Shown here: positions 7,636 to 16,998 of the stretch, in pieces
How the letters are laid out: each line of letters begins with the position of its first letter
Position numbering within the stretch: the stretch's first letter is position 1
Source: Mycetocola sp.
GTDB taxonomy: Bacteria; Actinomycetota; Actinomycetes; Actinomycetales; Microbacteriaceae
NCBI RefSeq assembly: GCF_025464835.1
Contig: NZ_JAODMP010000040.1
Span: forward strand, 1-33,104
Reading direction: 5' to 3'
Length of the DNA stretch: 33,104 nt
The notes under the pieces: generated by a model
Seen by the model: only the letters and a program-made list of their open reading frames with translations
Databases searched by the model: none
Told to the model about the DNA's origin: nothing
Made by a program: the position numbers and the translations under genes

Positions 7636-9479
7636 TGAGTACAGAGATTTTTGCGGAGGAGCCGGCGAGCATGGACGCCGCATCAGGACTCCGGATCGGA
7701 ACCTCTGCCGCTGAACATCTTTCGCCCGCGTTCCCGGAGAGGGCCGCATGGGGCACCGTCTCCAAGCTGCGCGCCTGGCAGGAAGAGGCGATCACGACCT
7801 ACTTCGCGACTGAACCGAAGGACTTCCTCGCGGCGGCGACACCGGGAGCAGGCAAGACCACGTTCGCACTCCGGCTCGCGGCCGAACTGCTCGCCCGCAG
7901 GACCGTCGACCGGATCACGGTGGTGGCACCGACGGAGCACCTCAAACGGCAGTGGGCGGATGCCGCGCACCGGGCAGGCATCCGACTCGACCCCACCTTC
8001 ACGAACGCGGCAGGACGCTACGGGAGGCACTACCACGGGGTCGTCGTCACCTATGCCCAGGTCGCCGTGCGCGCGGCCCTCCATCGGGACATCACCGCGT
8101 CGTCGAAGACGCTGGTCATCCTCGACGAGGTCCATCACGGCGGTGACGCCCTGAGCTGGGGCGACGCGATCCGCGAGGCCTTCGACCCGGCCACCCGGCG
8201 GCTGTCGCTGACCGGGACACCGTTCCGGTCGGACACGGCGCCGATCCCGTTCGTGAGCTACCTGCCGGACAAGCACGGCATCCGCACCTCGCTCACCGAC
8301 TACAACTACGGTTACGGCCGGGCTCTCGCCGACGGGGTGGTGCGCCCGGTGATGTTCATGGTTTACGCCGGCCACATGCGCTGGAGAACGAACGCCGGCG
8401 ACGAAATGGAAGCCAGGCTCGGCGAGGGCAACACCAAGGACATCACCTCGCAGGCCTGGCGCACAGCGCTCGACCCCGCGGGGGAGTGGATCCCCCAGGT
8501 TCTTCAGGCAGCCGACCGGAGGCTCAGCGAGGTGCGTCACGGCATCCCGGATGCCGGCGGTCTCGTCATCGCCACCGACCAGACCTCCGCACGCGCCTAC
8601 GCCGCGATCCTCAAGGACATCTCCGGCGAGAGCCCGACCGTCGTCCTCTCCGACGAGAAGGAATCCAGCGATCGGATCGATGAGTTCTCCAGCGGGACCA
8701 GCCGCTGGATGGTCGCCGTCCGCATGGTCTCCGAGGGCGTCGACGTTCCGCGGCTTGCCGTCGGCGTGTACGCGACGAGCGCGTCGACACCGTTGTTCTT
8801 CGCACAGGCGATCGGCCGGTTCGTGCGCGCACGTCGCCGCGGTGAGACGGCATCCGTCTTCCTCCCCGACGTTCCCAACCTGATGAACCTCGCCAGCCAG
8901 CTCGAACTGGAGCGCGACCACGCCCTTGACCGCAAGAGCGACGGTGAGGGTGAAGGGGACATGTGGAACCCCGAAGACGCGATGGTCGCCGAAGCGAACC
9001 GCGAGGCGAAGGGCTCCGATGCGCTCGGCGACGACTTCAAGTACGAAGCGATGTCCTCGTCGGCCACCTTCGACCGGGTCGTCTACGACGGAGACGAGTT
9101 CGGCCAGTGGGCCGAACCCGGCACCGAGGAGGAACTGGACTTCATCGGCCTGCCTGGGCTGCTGGAGCCCGAGCAGGTGCACGAACTGCTCACCCAGCGC
9201 CAAGCGCGCCAGGCGAAGCGCTCATCGACGAAGGCTCAGCAGGTCCAGGCGGAACCGTCGACCGATGTCCCACCGCCCCTGTACCGCACGCTCAAAGAGC
9301 AGCGCAGCCTGCTGAACAGCCTCGTCGGCCTCTACGCGAAGACCGTCGGCCAGCCACACGGGCTCGTGCACGCCGAGCTACGGCGGATGTGCGGTGGCCC
9401 CGCTGTTCAGCAGGCAAGCGTCACCCAGCTGCAGTCCCGCATCGAATGGCTGCGAAAGAAGATGAACGGCCGCCGCTGA
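7635..9479 (+). CDS. SF2 DEAD/DEAH-type helicase (ResIII-like), 614 aa
   Basis: An ATP-dependent nucleic-acid translocase or helicase. Numbering from GTG 7635, the Q/Walker A region is LRAWQEEAI then TPGAGKTT (69-76), the Walker B box is DEVHH (164-168), motif III is LTGTPFRSD (about 192-200), and motif VI is QAIGRFVRARR (391-401). Two RecA-like domains thus fill the first 420 residues. The remainder is acidic (GEGEGDMWNPEDAMV) and ends in a basic helical tail (QSRIEWLRKKMNGRR). No nuclease, methyltransferase or specificity subunit lies nearby, so despite similarity to type III restriction helicases it is a solitary gene. Similar stand-alone helicases are common in actinobacteria; a DNA or RNA maintenance role is likely but undefined. 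An in-frame ATG at 7605 is the alternative start. Confidence 0.9.
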   Translation: MSTEIFAEEPASMDAASGLRIGTSAAEHLSPAFPERAAWGTVSKLRAWQEEAITTYFATEPKDFLAAATPGAGKTTFALRLAAELLARRTVDRITVVAPTEHLKRQWADAAHRAGIRLDPTFTNAAGRYGRHYHGVVVTYAQVAVRAALHRDITASSKTLVILDEVHHGGDALSWGDAIREAFDPATRRLSLTGTPFRSDTAPIPFVSYLPDKHGIRTSLTDYNYGYGRALADGVVRPVMFMVYAGHMRWRTNAGDEMEARLGEGNTKDITSQAWRTALDPAGEWIPQVLQAADRRLSEVRHGIPDAGGLVIATDQTSARAYAAILKDISGESPTVVLSDEKESSDRIDEFSSGTSRWMVAVRMVSEGVDVPRLAVGVYATSASTPLFFAQAIGRFVRARRRGETASVFLPDVPNLMNLASQLELERDHALDRKSDGEGEGDMWNPEDAMVAEANREAKGSDALGDDFKYEAMSSSATFDRVVYDGDEFGQWAEPGTEEELDFIGLPGLLEPEQVHELLTQRQARQAKRSSTKAQQVQAEPSTDVPPPLYRTLKEQRSLLNSLVGLYAKTVGQPHGLVHAELRRMCGGPAVQQASVTQLQSRIEWLRKKMNGRR

Positions 9480-9606
9480 GCCGGACGGCAGCAGAGCCCT
9501 GTTCTTCGGCTAGAAAGGCACCACCTTCCGGGAGCGGGCGCCGCCGAGCGTCTGGCGCGCTACGTCACATTGCGTGACCGAATGGGCCAATACCTCTCGC
9601 TGGACG

Positions 9607-9621
9607 TATACCTTCGCAGCA
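9607..9621 (+). promoter_or_regulatory. Candidate leaderless promoter upstream of the unknown 178-aa gene
   Basis: TATACC (9607-9612) is followed by 8 nt and ATG 9621. No Shine-Dalgarno is apparent. The layout matches other start sites of this window and argues for ATG 9621 rather than the in-frame TTG at 9570. Confidence 0.4.
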
Positions 9622-9647
9622 TGACGAGCATGACGAGCATGACGGCC
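9621..9647 (+). repeat. 9-bp tandem repeat, 3 copies (third imperfect)
   Basis: ATGACGAGC occurs twice in a row, then ATGACGGCC. It encodes Met-Thr-Ser, Met-Thr-Ser, Met-Thr-Ala at the start of the unknown gene and provides three in-frame ATG codons. Slippage could change the N-terminus by three residues without breaking the frame. Confidence 0.85.
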
Positions 9648-10157
9648 GAGGCAACGAGGGAGAACCCGTGGAGCAGCCAGGTCGGCCCGACGGGCCGGCT
9701 GATCGTCTTGTCGCCTAGGGTGGCGCAGGAGTGCTCGTTCGACCCCGCGCCCGGGATTTTCATGACTTCTCGCATGACTCGGTGGTCCGTGGCCGTAGAG
9801 GAGTGCCGCTGTCGCCGGGGTCGATTTTTCCGCGAACGGACGGAGAAGGCCGCCCAGACCGGAGACAAGGCTCTTCTCGTCGTGAGGGTCGGCCGTGAGG
9901 TTCTCGCTGCCGCCATGGTGAAGGAAACGTTGGAAGGGGATCGCGTTCAGATCAGCCTCTCGCCGGACAAGAGCGCCCAGACGTCGTCGACCGAATCCAC
10001 GAAGGGTGAGGTAGCCACCGGCTGGGACCCGCCGGACATGATTCCCGATCCGCGGGTGCCTGACCCTACTCGCGCAGAGCCCTGCTCAGACGCAGCGGCT
10101 GACACCGTCGGGCCAGAATTCATGCGATCGAGTTGTGTGGCTCGGACCAGTCGCTGA
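9621..10157 (+). CDS. Unrecognised protein, 178 aa
   Basis: I do not recognise this protein. It begins MTSMTSMTAEATRENPW, produced by a 9-bp tandem repeat. A central part has alternating hydrophobic strands (KALLVVRVGREVLAAAMVKETL, about 83-104; DRVQISLSP). The C-terminal 60 residues are rich in Pro, Asp, Ser and Thr and look disordered. There is no signal peptide, membrane helix or catalytic motif. Three cysteines lie in CSFDPAP and EECRCRRGRFF. Third codon positions are mainly G/C in this frame, which supports real coding, though less strongly than in neighbours. A start at TTG 9570 (195 aa) is possible. It lies directly beyond the 3' end of tRNA-Leu, a place where integrated elements and orphan genes often sit, with a strong hairpin at 10168-10203 downstream. 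Confidence 0.55.
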   Translation: MTSMTSMTAEATRENPWSSQVGPTGRLIVLSPRVAQECSFDPAPGIFMTSRMTRWSVAVEECRCRRGRFFRERTEKAAQTGDKALLVVRVGREVLAAAMVKETLEGDRVQISLSPDKSAQTSSTESTKGEVATGWDPPDMIPDPRVPDPTRAEPCSDAAADTVGPEFMRSSCVARTSR

Positions 10158-10167
10158 CGGGTTAACC

Positions 10168-10203
10168 AAGAAGAGCCGGACCATTTCTGGTCCGGCTCTT
10201 CTT
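10168..10203. terminator. Strong bidirectional hairpin terminator
   Basis: AAGAAGAGCCGGACCA, loop TTTC, TGGTCCGGCTCTTCTT: a perfect 16-bp stem whose ends are A/T-rich, so each strand reads an A-run, a GC stem and a short U-rich 3' arm. It sits between the convergent unknown gene and tRNA-Leu and can end both transcripts. Confidence 0.85.
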
Positions 10204-10219
10204 CTGTCTCAACACAGTG

Positions 10220-10303
10220 TGCGCGAAGGGGGACTTGAACCCCCACGCCCGTAAGGGCACTAGCACCTCAAGCTAGCGCGTCTGCCATTTCCGCCACCCG
10301 CGC
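10220..10303 (-). tRNA. tRNA-Leu (anticodon GAG)
   Basis: Read on the minus strand the gene begins GCGCGGGTGGCGGAAATGG and folds as a class II tRNA. The acceptor stem is GCGCGGG with TTCGCGC (two G-U pairs) and a discriminator A. The anticodon arm is CTAGC, loop TTGAGGT, GCTAG, giving anticodon GAG. A long variable arm (TGCCCTTACGGGCG) is typical of Leu, and the T arm is GGGGG TTCAAGT CCCCC. CCA is not encoded. It reads CUC and CUU codons. Its 3' end faces the unknown 178-aa gene, with the hairpin terminator 17 bp beyond. Confidence 0.95.
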
Positions 10304-10396
10304 ATGTGTTCGGCACCGTAGTATTACCGGCGCCGAGGTAAAACTTTAGCACGGATTTTGGGCACTGATTGCACGTCCGCGAAGAGACGGGAACGG

Positions 10397-10410
10397 TAGC
10401 GTTGGGGGCA
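10397..10410 (+). promoter_or_regulatory. Candidate leaderless promoter of the M20 peptidase gene
   Basis: TAGCGT (10397-10402), 7 nt, then ATG 10410. The spacer TGGGGGC is G-rich but too close to the ATG for a normal ribosome site, so a leaderless transcript is the simpler reading. Confidence 0.4.
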
Positions 10411-11738
10411 TGCTCTCCGCCGCTAGCAGTCCAGCCCAAACCCCAGACGAACTCGATGAAACCGTGAGCGTGGCTCGCGACCTGATCCGCATCGACACCA
10501 CGAACTACGGCGAGGGACGCTCGAAGGGTGAGACAGCGGCCGCTGAATACGTCGCTGAATACCTGCGAGATCTGGGGCTCGAACCGGAACTGTTCGACTC
10601 GGAACCCGGGCGCACGAGCGTTATCGCGCGCATCGCCGGCCGGGACAGCAGCCGGGGGGCACTCGTCGTCCACGGCCACCTCGATGTCGTGCCCGCCGAC
10701 CCCGCCAACTGGAGCGTCGACCCGTTCGCTGGGGAGATCAAAGACGGGATGCTGTGGGGCCGCGGCGCCGTCGACATGAAGAACATGAACGCGATGATCC
10801 TCACCGCCGTCGCGGAACTGCTGAGGGCGGGGGAGCAGCCCGCCCGTGACCTCATCCTCGCGTTCTTCGCCGACGAGGAGAACGGCGGCGTGTACGGTTC
10901 GCACTACCTCGTCGACACCCGCCCTGAACTGTTCGCCGGAGCCACCGAAGCGATCAGCGAGGTCGGCGGATACTCGATCACGATCGACGGCAAACGTGCC
11001 TACCTCGTGCAGACCGGCGAGAAGACCCTGTTGTGGGTGAAGCTCATCGCCCGCGGCCCCGCCGCGCACGGCTCACGCGTGGTCCCCGAGAACGCGATAA
11101 CCCGGCTCGCCGAGGCCGTCGCCGTTGTGGGCAGGCAGGACTGGCCGATCCGGCTCACCGCGACCACCACGGCGCTGCTGGGGGAGGTGGCGCGCATCCT
11201 CGGCGTCGAACCACAGGCGCTCGGGCCGGACGAACTCGCCCTCGCGACCGGGACGGCATCCGGGTTCATCCAGGCGTCGCTCCGCACGACGACCAACCCG
11301 ACCGTGCTCACCGCCGGCTACAAGCACAACGTCGTTCCGGACACCGCCGAAGCGCTCGTCGACATCCGCACGCTTCCCGGCGAAGAGGATGCCGTCCTGG
11401 CCGCCGTGCAGGAACTCGTCGGCCCCGACATCGAGATCGAGGTGATGCACCGCGACGTCGGCCTGGAGAACGACTTCTCCGGCCCGCTCATCGACGCCAT
11501 CCGCGGAACCCTTGCCGATCATGACCCGGGAGCCGAGGTCCTGCCGTACCTGCTGCCGGCTGGGACCGACAACAAGGCGCTCTCCAAGCTTGGCATCGTC
11601 GGGTACGGTTTCGCGCCGCTGCGCCTGCCTGAGGGCCTCGACTTCCCTGCGATGTTCCACGGGGTCGACGAACGCGTCCCTCTGGACGCATTAGTCTTTG
11701 GCAGGCGGGTTCTTACGGATCTCCTCCGCAGCTATTAG
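10410..11738 (+). CDS. M20-family zinc metallopeptidase (dipeptidase/deacylase), 442 aa
   Basis: A cytoplasmic co-catalytic zinc hydrolase acting on peptide or N-acyl bonds. The metal and catalytic residues are visible: VHGHLDVVP gives His90 and Asp92, GRGAVDMK gives bridging Asp122, FADEENGG gives catalytic Glu156 and metal ligand Glu157, and the C-terminal MFHGVDERVP supplies the last His. The dimerisation domain lies at about 205-330. Length is normal for the M20/M25/M40 group that contains DapE and ArgE, but the sequence does not identify the substrate; dapE should not be assigned from this alone. In mycobacteria a DapE-like M20 gene lies close to uppP and mshC, as here, which supports orthology with that conserved actinobacterial peptidase. 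Confidence 0.92.
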   Translation: MLSAASSPAQTPDELDETVSVARDLIRIDTTNYGEGRSKGETAAAEYVAEYLRDLGLEPELFDSEPGRTSVIARIAGRDSSRGALVVHGHLDVVPADPANWSVDPFAGEIKDGMLWGRGAVDMKNMNAMILTAVAELLRAGEQPARDLILAFFADEENGGVYGSHYLVDTRPELFAGATEAISEVGGYSITIDGKRAYLVQTGEKTLLWVKLIARGPAAHGSRVVPENAITRLAEAVAVVGRQDWPIRLTATTTALLGEVARILGVEPQALGPDELALATGTASGFIQASLRTTTNPTVLTAGYKHNVVPDTAEALVDIRTLPGEEDAVLAAVQELVGPDIEIEVMHRDVGLENDFSGPLIDAIRGTLADHDPGAEVLPYLLPAGTDNKALSKLGIVGYGFAPLRLPEGLDFPAMFHGVDERVPLDALVFGRRVLTDLLRSY

Positions 11739-11766
11739 ATTTTGAACGGCAGGAACTTCTTCACCC

Positions 11767-12624
11767 GTGGACCTTCTCAACGCGATCATCCTTGGCCTCG
11801 TGCAGGGCCTGACCGAATTTCTCCCCGTCTCCTCCAGCGCACACCTTCGTATCGTCGGAGAGTTCCTCGGCACAGGCGAAGATCCCGGGGCACGGTTCAC
11901 GGCGATCACCCAGATCGGCACCGAGCTTGCCGTCATCATCCTGTTCTGGGGTGACATCGTCCGGATTCTCGGAGCCTGGTGCAAAGCGCTCGTCGGCAAG
12001 ATCCCGCGCAATGACCCTGACGCCCGGATGGGCTGGCTGATCATCCTCGGCTCGCTCCCGATCGCGGTGTTCGGGCTGCTCTTCCAGGACCACATCGAAA
12101 CGACGCTCCGGTCGCTGTGGTTCACCGCGTCCATGCTGATCGGGTTCGGCATCCTCCTCGGCATCGCCGACTGGATCGGGCGGAAGAAGCTCAAACTCGG
12201 GAACCTCGGCTACCGGCACGGCATCATCTTCGGCCTGGCCCAGGCACTCGCCCTGATTCCGGGAGTGTCCCGCTCCGGCGGTACCATCACCGCCGGGCTG
12301 TTCCTCGGCTACAACCGGGCGTCCGCGGCCCGCTACGCGTTCCTCCTCGCGATTCCCGCCGTCCTCGGCAGTGGCTTGTACCAGGTGTACAAATCCGTCG
12401 CGCTTCCGTGCGTCGAAGGAGCCACCAATTGCAAACCGGAGGTCTACGGCCCGCTGGAGACGCTCGTTGCGACGGTCGTGGCCTTCGTCGTCGCCATTGT
12501 CGTGATCAAGTTCTTCATGATCTATATCTCGAAGCGGAGCTTCCTGCCGTTCGTGATCTACCGCATCGCACTCGGCCTTGTCCTGTTCGTGCTGCTCGGC
12601 ACCGGCGTCCTCGTCGCCGTCTAA
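11767..12624 (+). CDS. uppP: Undecaprenyl-diphosphatase UppP/BacA, 285 aa
   Basis: An integral membrane phosphatase that converts undecaprenyl diphosphate to the monophosphate, recycling the lipid carrier for peptidoglycan and other wall polymers; it also underlies intrinsic bacitracin tolerance. Both family signatures are present: [17 protein letters not shown] (10-26, Glu17 and the Ser cluster) and [19 protein letters not shown] near residues 163-181 with the catalytic-region Arg. About eight hydrophobic segments span the protein. The start is GTG 11767, with GGCAGGAAC about 10 nt upstream. It follows the M20 gene by 28 bp and may be co-transcribed. A large hairpin follows the stop. Confidence 0.96.
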   Translation: MDLLNAIILGLVQGLTEFLPVSSSAHLRIVGEFLGTGEDPGARFTAITQIGTELAVIILFWGDIVRILGAWCKALVGKIPRNDPDARMGWLIILGSLPIAVFGLLFQDHIETTLRSLWFTASMLIGFGILLGIADWIGRKKLKLGNLGYRHGIIFGLAQALALIPGVSRSGGTITAGLFLGYNRASAARYAFLLAIPAVLGSGLYQVYKSVALPCVEGATNCKPEVYGPLETLVATVVAFVVAIVVIKFFMIYISKRSFLPFVIYRIALGLVLFVLLGTGVLVAV

Positions 12625-12632
12625 AGCAGAAG

Positions 12633-12699
12633 CGAGACACCGAAAACGGCTCGTCGATCGGCCGTTCCGGCTTCTCAGCGAGCCTTTTTCGGTTTCTCG
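12633..12699 (+). terminator. Rho-independent-type hairpin after uppP
   Basis: Two 21-nt arms (12633-12653 and 12679-12699) pair at 19 of 21 positions around a 25-nt loop that holds its own CGGCCGTTCCGG mini-stem. The 3' arm contains a TTTTT run. It lies 9 bp after the uppP stop and before the mshC promoter, so it most likely ends the uppP transcript. Confidence 0.65.
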
Positions 12700-12767
12700 T
12701 CGGCGGTGACGCTACCGGCGGGAACCCCGCACTTTCAGGGGCGTCCGCCGTGACCCGCCGACCGGAT

Positions 12768-12780
12768 TAGGCTGGGACGG
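12768..12780 (+). promoter_or_regulatory. Leaderless promoter: TAGGCT, 6 nt, GTG
   Basis: TAGGCT (12768-12773) is followed by 6 nt and GTG 12780, the mshC start. No ribosome binding site is seen between the uppP terminator and the start. Confidence 0.6.
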
Positions 12781-14021
12781 TGAAGGCATGGAACAGACCC
12801 GAGATCCCCACCCTTCCCGGCCTCTCAGCGGTGCCGTGCCTTTATGACACGTCGACGCGCGGGCTCGTGGAAGCGCACACCGGCGACACCGCGCGACTCT
12901 ACGTCTGCGGCATCACCCCGTACGACGCCACCCACATGGGCCATGCCGCCACGTATCTCGCGTATGACACGTTGCAAAGGGTCTGGCTCGACGCGGGCCT
13001 CGAAGTGCACTTCGCACAGAACGTCACGGACATCGACGACCCGCTTCTCGAGCGGGCCGCGGAAACCGGGGTGGACTGGCAGGAGCTCGCTGAGAGCCAG
13101 GTGGAATTGTTCCGGCGCGACATGGAAGCTCTGAGCATCCTCCCGCCCGAGGACTACGTCGCCGTGACCGAGGTGCTCGACGAGATCGCCGAAGCCGTTC
13201 GCCGGCTGCTCGTCGCCGGGGTGGCCTACGAGGTCCCCACGCCTGAAAGCTCCGCCGGATCGGACATCTACTTCGACAGCGCGGCGACAGACGGTGTCTG
13301 GACGCTCGGTAAGATCAGCAATCTCGACCCGGCGGCGATGGAAGAACTGTTTCGAGAACGCGGCGGTGACCCGGACCGTGAAGGCAAGCGGGACATCCTT
13401 GACCCGCTGCTCTGGCGGGCCGCCCGTGATGGCGAACCCTCCTGGGCGAGCTCGGTCGGTGCCGGACGCCCAGGCTGGCACATCGAGTGCTCCGTCATCG
13501 CCCTGATGGAACTCGGACGGGACTTCACCGTGCAGGGCGGTGGTTCAGACCTCATCTTCCCGCACCACGAGATGAGCGCAGGGCACGCTGCCGCGTTGAG
13601 CGGACATCCGCTCGCCCGGGTGTACAGCCACACCGGCATGGTCGCCTATCAGGGTGAGAAGATGTCGAAGTCGCTCGGCAACCTCGTGCTCGTGTCCAGG
13701 CTTCGGTCTGCCGGGGTCGACGCACGCGCCATCCGCCTGACCCTCCTCGCACACCATTACCGCTCGGACTGGGAGTGGAGCGACGAGGCACTCGAGACGG
13801 CCGAGGACCGGCTCAGCACGTGGTCCGCCCGTCTCTCCGGCGACGCCGACCTCGGGACGGCATCTTCCCGCGAAACGCTGGCCGCAATACGGGAGTCCCT
13901 CCGCATCGACCTCGACACGCCGAAGGCCCTCGCCGTGGTGGACTCAGCCGTCGCCATCGGCGTCGACGACCCGGCACTGTTGCGCCGCGCTGTCTCAGCG
14001 CTTCTCGGCGTCGACCTCTGA
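12780..14021 (+). CDS. mshC: L-cysteine:1D-myo-inositol 2-amino-2-deoxy-alpha-D-glucopyranoside ligase MshC, 413 aa
   Basis: Joins cysteine to GlcN-Ins using ATP, a late step of mycothiol synthesis in the cytoplasm. It is a class I aminoacyl-tRNA synthetase paralogue close to CysRS. The HIGH-like motif is THMGH (51-55) within CGITPYDATHMGHA, which is the MshC form rather than the CysRS form (CGPTVYxxxHxGN). KMSKS is at 294-298. Zinc ligands are likely Cys43, Cys237 and a His in FPHHE (262-263). At 413 residues it lacks the C-terminal anticodon-binding domain of CysRS, as expected. It shows that the organism makes mycothiol as its main low-molecular-weight thiol. A leaderless GTG start is favoured. 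Confidence 0.97.
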   Translation: MKAWNRPEIPTLPGLSAVPCLYDTSTRGLVEAHTGDTARLYVCGITPYDATHMGHAATYLAYDTLQRVWLDAGLEVHFAQNVTDIDDPLLERAAETGVDWQELAESQVELFRRDMEALSILPPEDYVAVTEVLDEIAEAVRRLLVAGVAYEVPTPESSAGSDIYFDSAATDGVWTLGKISNLDPAAMEELFRERGGDPDREGKRDILDPLLWRAARDGEPSWASSVGAGRPGWHIECSVIALMELGRDFTVQGGGSDLIFPHHEMSAGHAAALSGHPLARVYSHTGMVAYQGEKMSKSLGNLVLVSRLRSAGVDARAIRLTLLAHHYRSDWEWSDEALETAEDRLSTWSARLSGDADLGTASSRETLAAIRESLRIDLDTPKALAVVDSAVAIGVDDPALLRRAVSALLGVDL

Positions 14022-14077
14022 CCGAGAACGCCGCCACGGATCCGGCATCAGGGCCACAAATTCAGGAGAACTGACCC

Positions 14078-14113
14078 GACACGCCGTGCAGGCAGCTGCT
14101 CAGACGGCGTGTC
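14078..14113 (+). terminator. Hairpin after mshC
   Basis: GACACGCCGT (14078-14087) and ACGGCGTGTC (14104-14113) form a perfect 10-bp stem with a 16-nt loop. It lies 57 bp past the mshC stop, between convergent mshC and the PAC2 gene. No T-run follows on either strand, so it is a weak or factor-assisted terminator. Confidence 0.5.
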
Positions 14114-14188
14114 GCAACAGATCTGCTGAATGTGAGCGGCGTACCTGAGTTTGAGGTTGGGCTGCTGGCGCCCGCGGATGTGGGTCGA

Positions 14189-15097
14189 TCAGCGGGGGAT
14201 CGGCGGTTCGTTGCGCCCATCGCCCTTGCCGTCGGCCGAGCGTCTCAGGTAACGCTCGAACTCCTTCGCGATCGCCTCGCCGCTGGCTTCAGGTGACTCG
14301 ACGGTGTCACGCGCCTGCTCCAGCTGGCGGATGTACGCTGCCATGTCCTCGTCCTCGCCCGCGAGGACGTCGATGCCTTTCTCCCACTCGGCGGCCTCCT
14401 CGACCAGATCTCCGCGTGGGATGACGACGTCGACGATCTCCTCGAGCTTGTCGATGAGCGCGAGCACCGCCTTCGGTGACGGCGCGTTGTGCACGTAGTG
14501 CGGGACGGATGCCCAGATGGCCACGGTCGGAATGCCCGCGTCCTCCGCGGCCTCTGCCACAACGCTGAGAATGCCGACCGGGCCCTCGTACATACTCCGT
14601 TCGATCTGCAACTCCGCCCGCACCTCCTGGTTCTCGCTCGAGGTGAAAATCGAGATCGGACGGGTGTGCGGCACGTCGGCGAGCATCGCTCCGAGGAACA
14701 CGACGGCGGAGATGTCCGCTGCGAGAGCGGCATCCACGATCTCCGCGGTGAACGCCTTCCAGCTGCGAGACGGCTCAACGCCGACAAGGAGGTAGATGTT
14801 GCCGCCGTTGTCGCCTGAGACGTTGAGGTCGGCGTCGTCGGCGAGGGGTTCTGCCGCAGGGAGGGGTGCTGATGGCCCGTACATCGTCGTGGTCGGCCAG
14901 CTGAGGCGGCGCCTGGCGTCGTCGTCGATGCCGATCACTGGGCGGTTGAACTGGTAGTCGTAGTACAGTTCAGGGTCCAGTTCGAGCATCGGCGCCACGT
15001 CGAGCTGTTCCTGGAGCACCCGGACGGCGCCTGTCGCGGCTTCTCCGGCGTCATTCCAGCCTTCGAACGCGACAACGAGAAGTCGACCCTTGAGCAA
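14189..15097 (-). CDS. PAC2-family protein, 302 aa
   Basis: Member of the PAC2 family (named for a eukaryotic proteasome assembly chaperone), conserved in actinobacteria; its bacterial role is unclear. The core block RLLVVAFEGWNDAGEAATGAV lies at the N-terminus, followed by YDYQFNRPVIGID, IYLLVGVEPSRSWKAFTAEI, VVFLGAMLADVPHTRP and IPTVAIWASVPHYV. The C-terminus is acidic and charged (LAGEDEDMAAYIRQLEQARD). The frame stays open far upstream to 15301, but that would overlap the HAD gene. TTG 15097, just before LKGRLLVVAFEGW, is the best start by homology, with GGGGAAC a few bases upstream as a weak ribosome site. An inverted repeat at 15106-15120 lies against the start. Confidence 0.88.
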   Translation of the reverse strand: MLKGRLLVVAFEGWNDAGEAATGAVRVLQEQLDVAPMLELDPELYYDYQFNRPVIGIDDDARRRLSWPTTTMYGPSAPLPAAEPLADDADLNVSGDNGGNIYLLVGVEPSRSWKAFTAEIVDAALAADISAVVFLGAMLADVPHTRPISIFTSSENQEVRAELQIERSMYEGPVGILSVVAEAAEDAGIPTVAIWASVPHYVHNAPSPKAVLALIDKLEEIVDVVIPRGDLVEEAAEWEKGIDVLAGEDEDMAAYIRQLEQARDTVESPEASGEAIAKEFERYLRRSADGKGDGRNEPPIPR

Positions 15098-15105
15098 GAG
15101 TTCCC

Positions 15106-15120
15106 CAATTCTGTGAATTG
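15106..15120. promoter_or_regulatory. Inverted repeat CAATTC-TGT-GAATTG at the PAC2 start (candidate operator)
   Basis: CAATTC (15106-15111) and GAATTG (15115-15120) form a perfect inverted repeat with a 3-bp centre. It lies 9 bp before the PAC2 TTG codon in the divergent spacer with the HAD gene. The same half-sites, with an 8-bp centre, occur between sir2 and the SpoU gene at 4494-4513. AT-rich words like these are rare here. Confidence 0.45.
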
Positions 15121-15174
15121 TGCCCGCATGGTGACACGGGCGTCTTCCAAGAATAGGCGCAGTCCGTTCCCGGG

Positions 15175-15188
15175 TAGCATTGAAACCC

Positions 15189-15189
<1 letters not shown>
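15175..15189 (+). promoter_or_regulatory. Probable leaderless promoter of the HAD-trmI operon
   Basis: TAGCAT (15175-15180), 8 nt, then GTG 15189, with no ribosome site. An in-frame TTG at 15180 would sit inside the -10 element and is less likely to be the start. Confidence 0.5.
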
Positions 15190-16945
<1,756 letters not shown>

Positions 16946-16998
16946 AATAGCCACGCGACCTGGCTCGCATCCGTCCTCCAGCATTGAAGAGAGATCCC

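Noticed and set aside
7683-9203. 506-codon open frame on the minus strand, opposite the helicase
   Set aside because: It is a shadow of the helicase in high-GC sequence. It has no recognisable motifs, while the plus strand carries the full SF2 motif set.
7635-9479. Type III restriction-modification system
   Set aside because: There is no mod methyltransferase and no nuclease motif; the helicase stands alone.
9480-10303. Integrated element at tRNA-Leu with attachment repeats
   Set aside because: I looked for a second copy of the tRNA 3' end or an integrase on the facing side and found neither within the window.
12780-14021. Assignment as cysteinyl-tRNA synthetase
   Set aside because: The CGITPYDATHMGHA motif, the 413-residue length and the lack of an anticodon-binding domain fit MshC instead.
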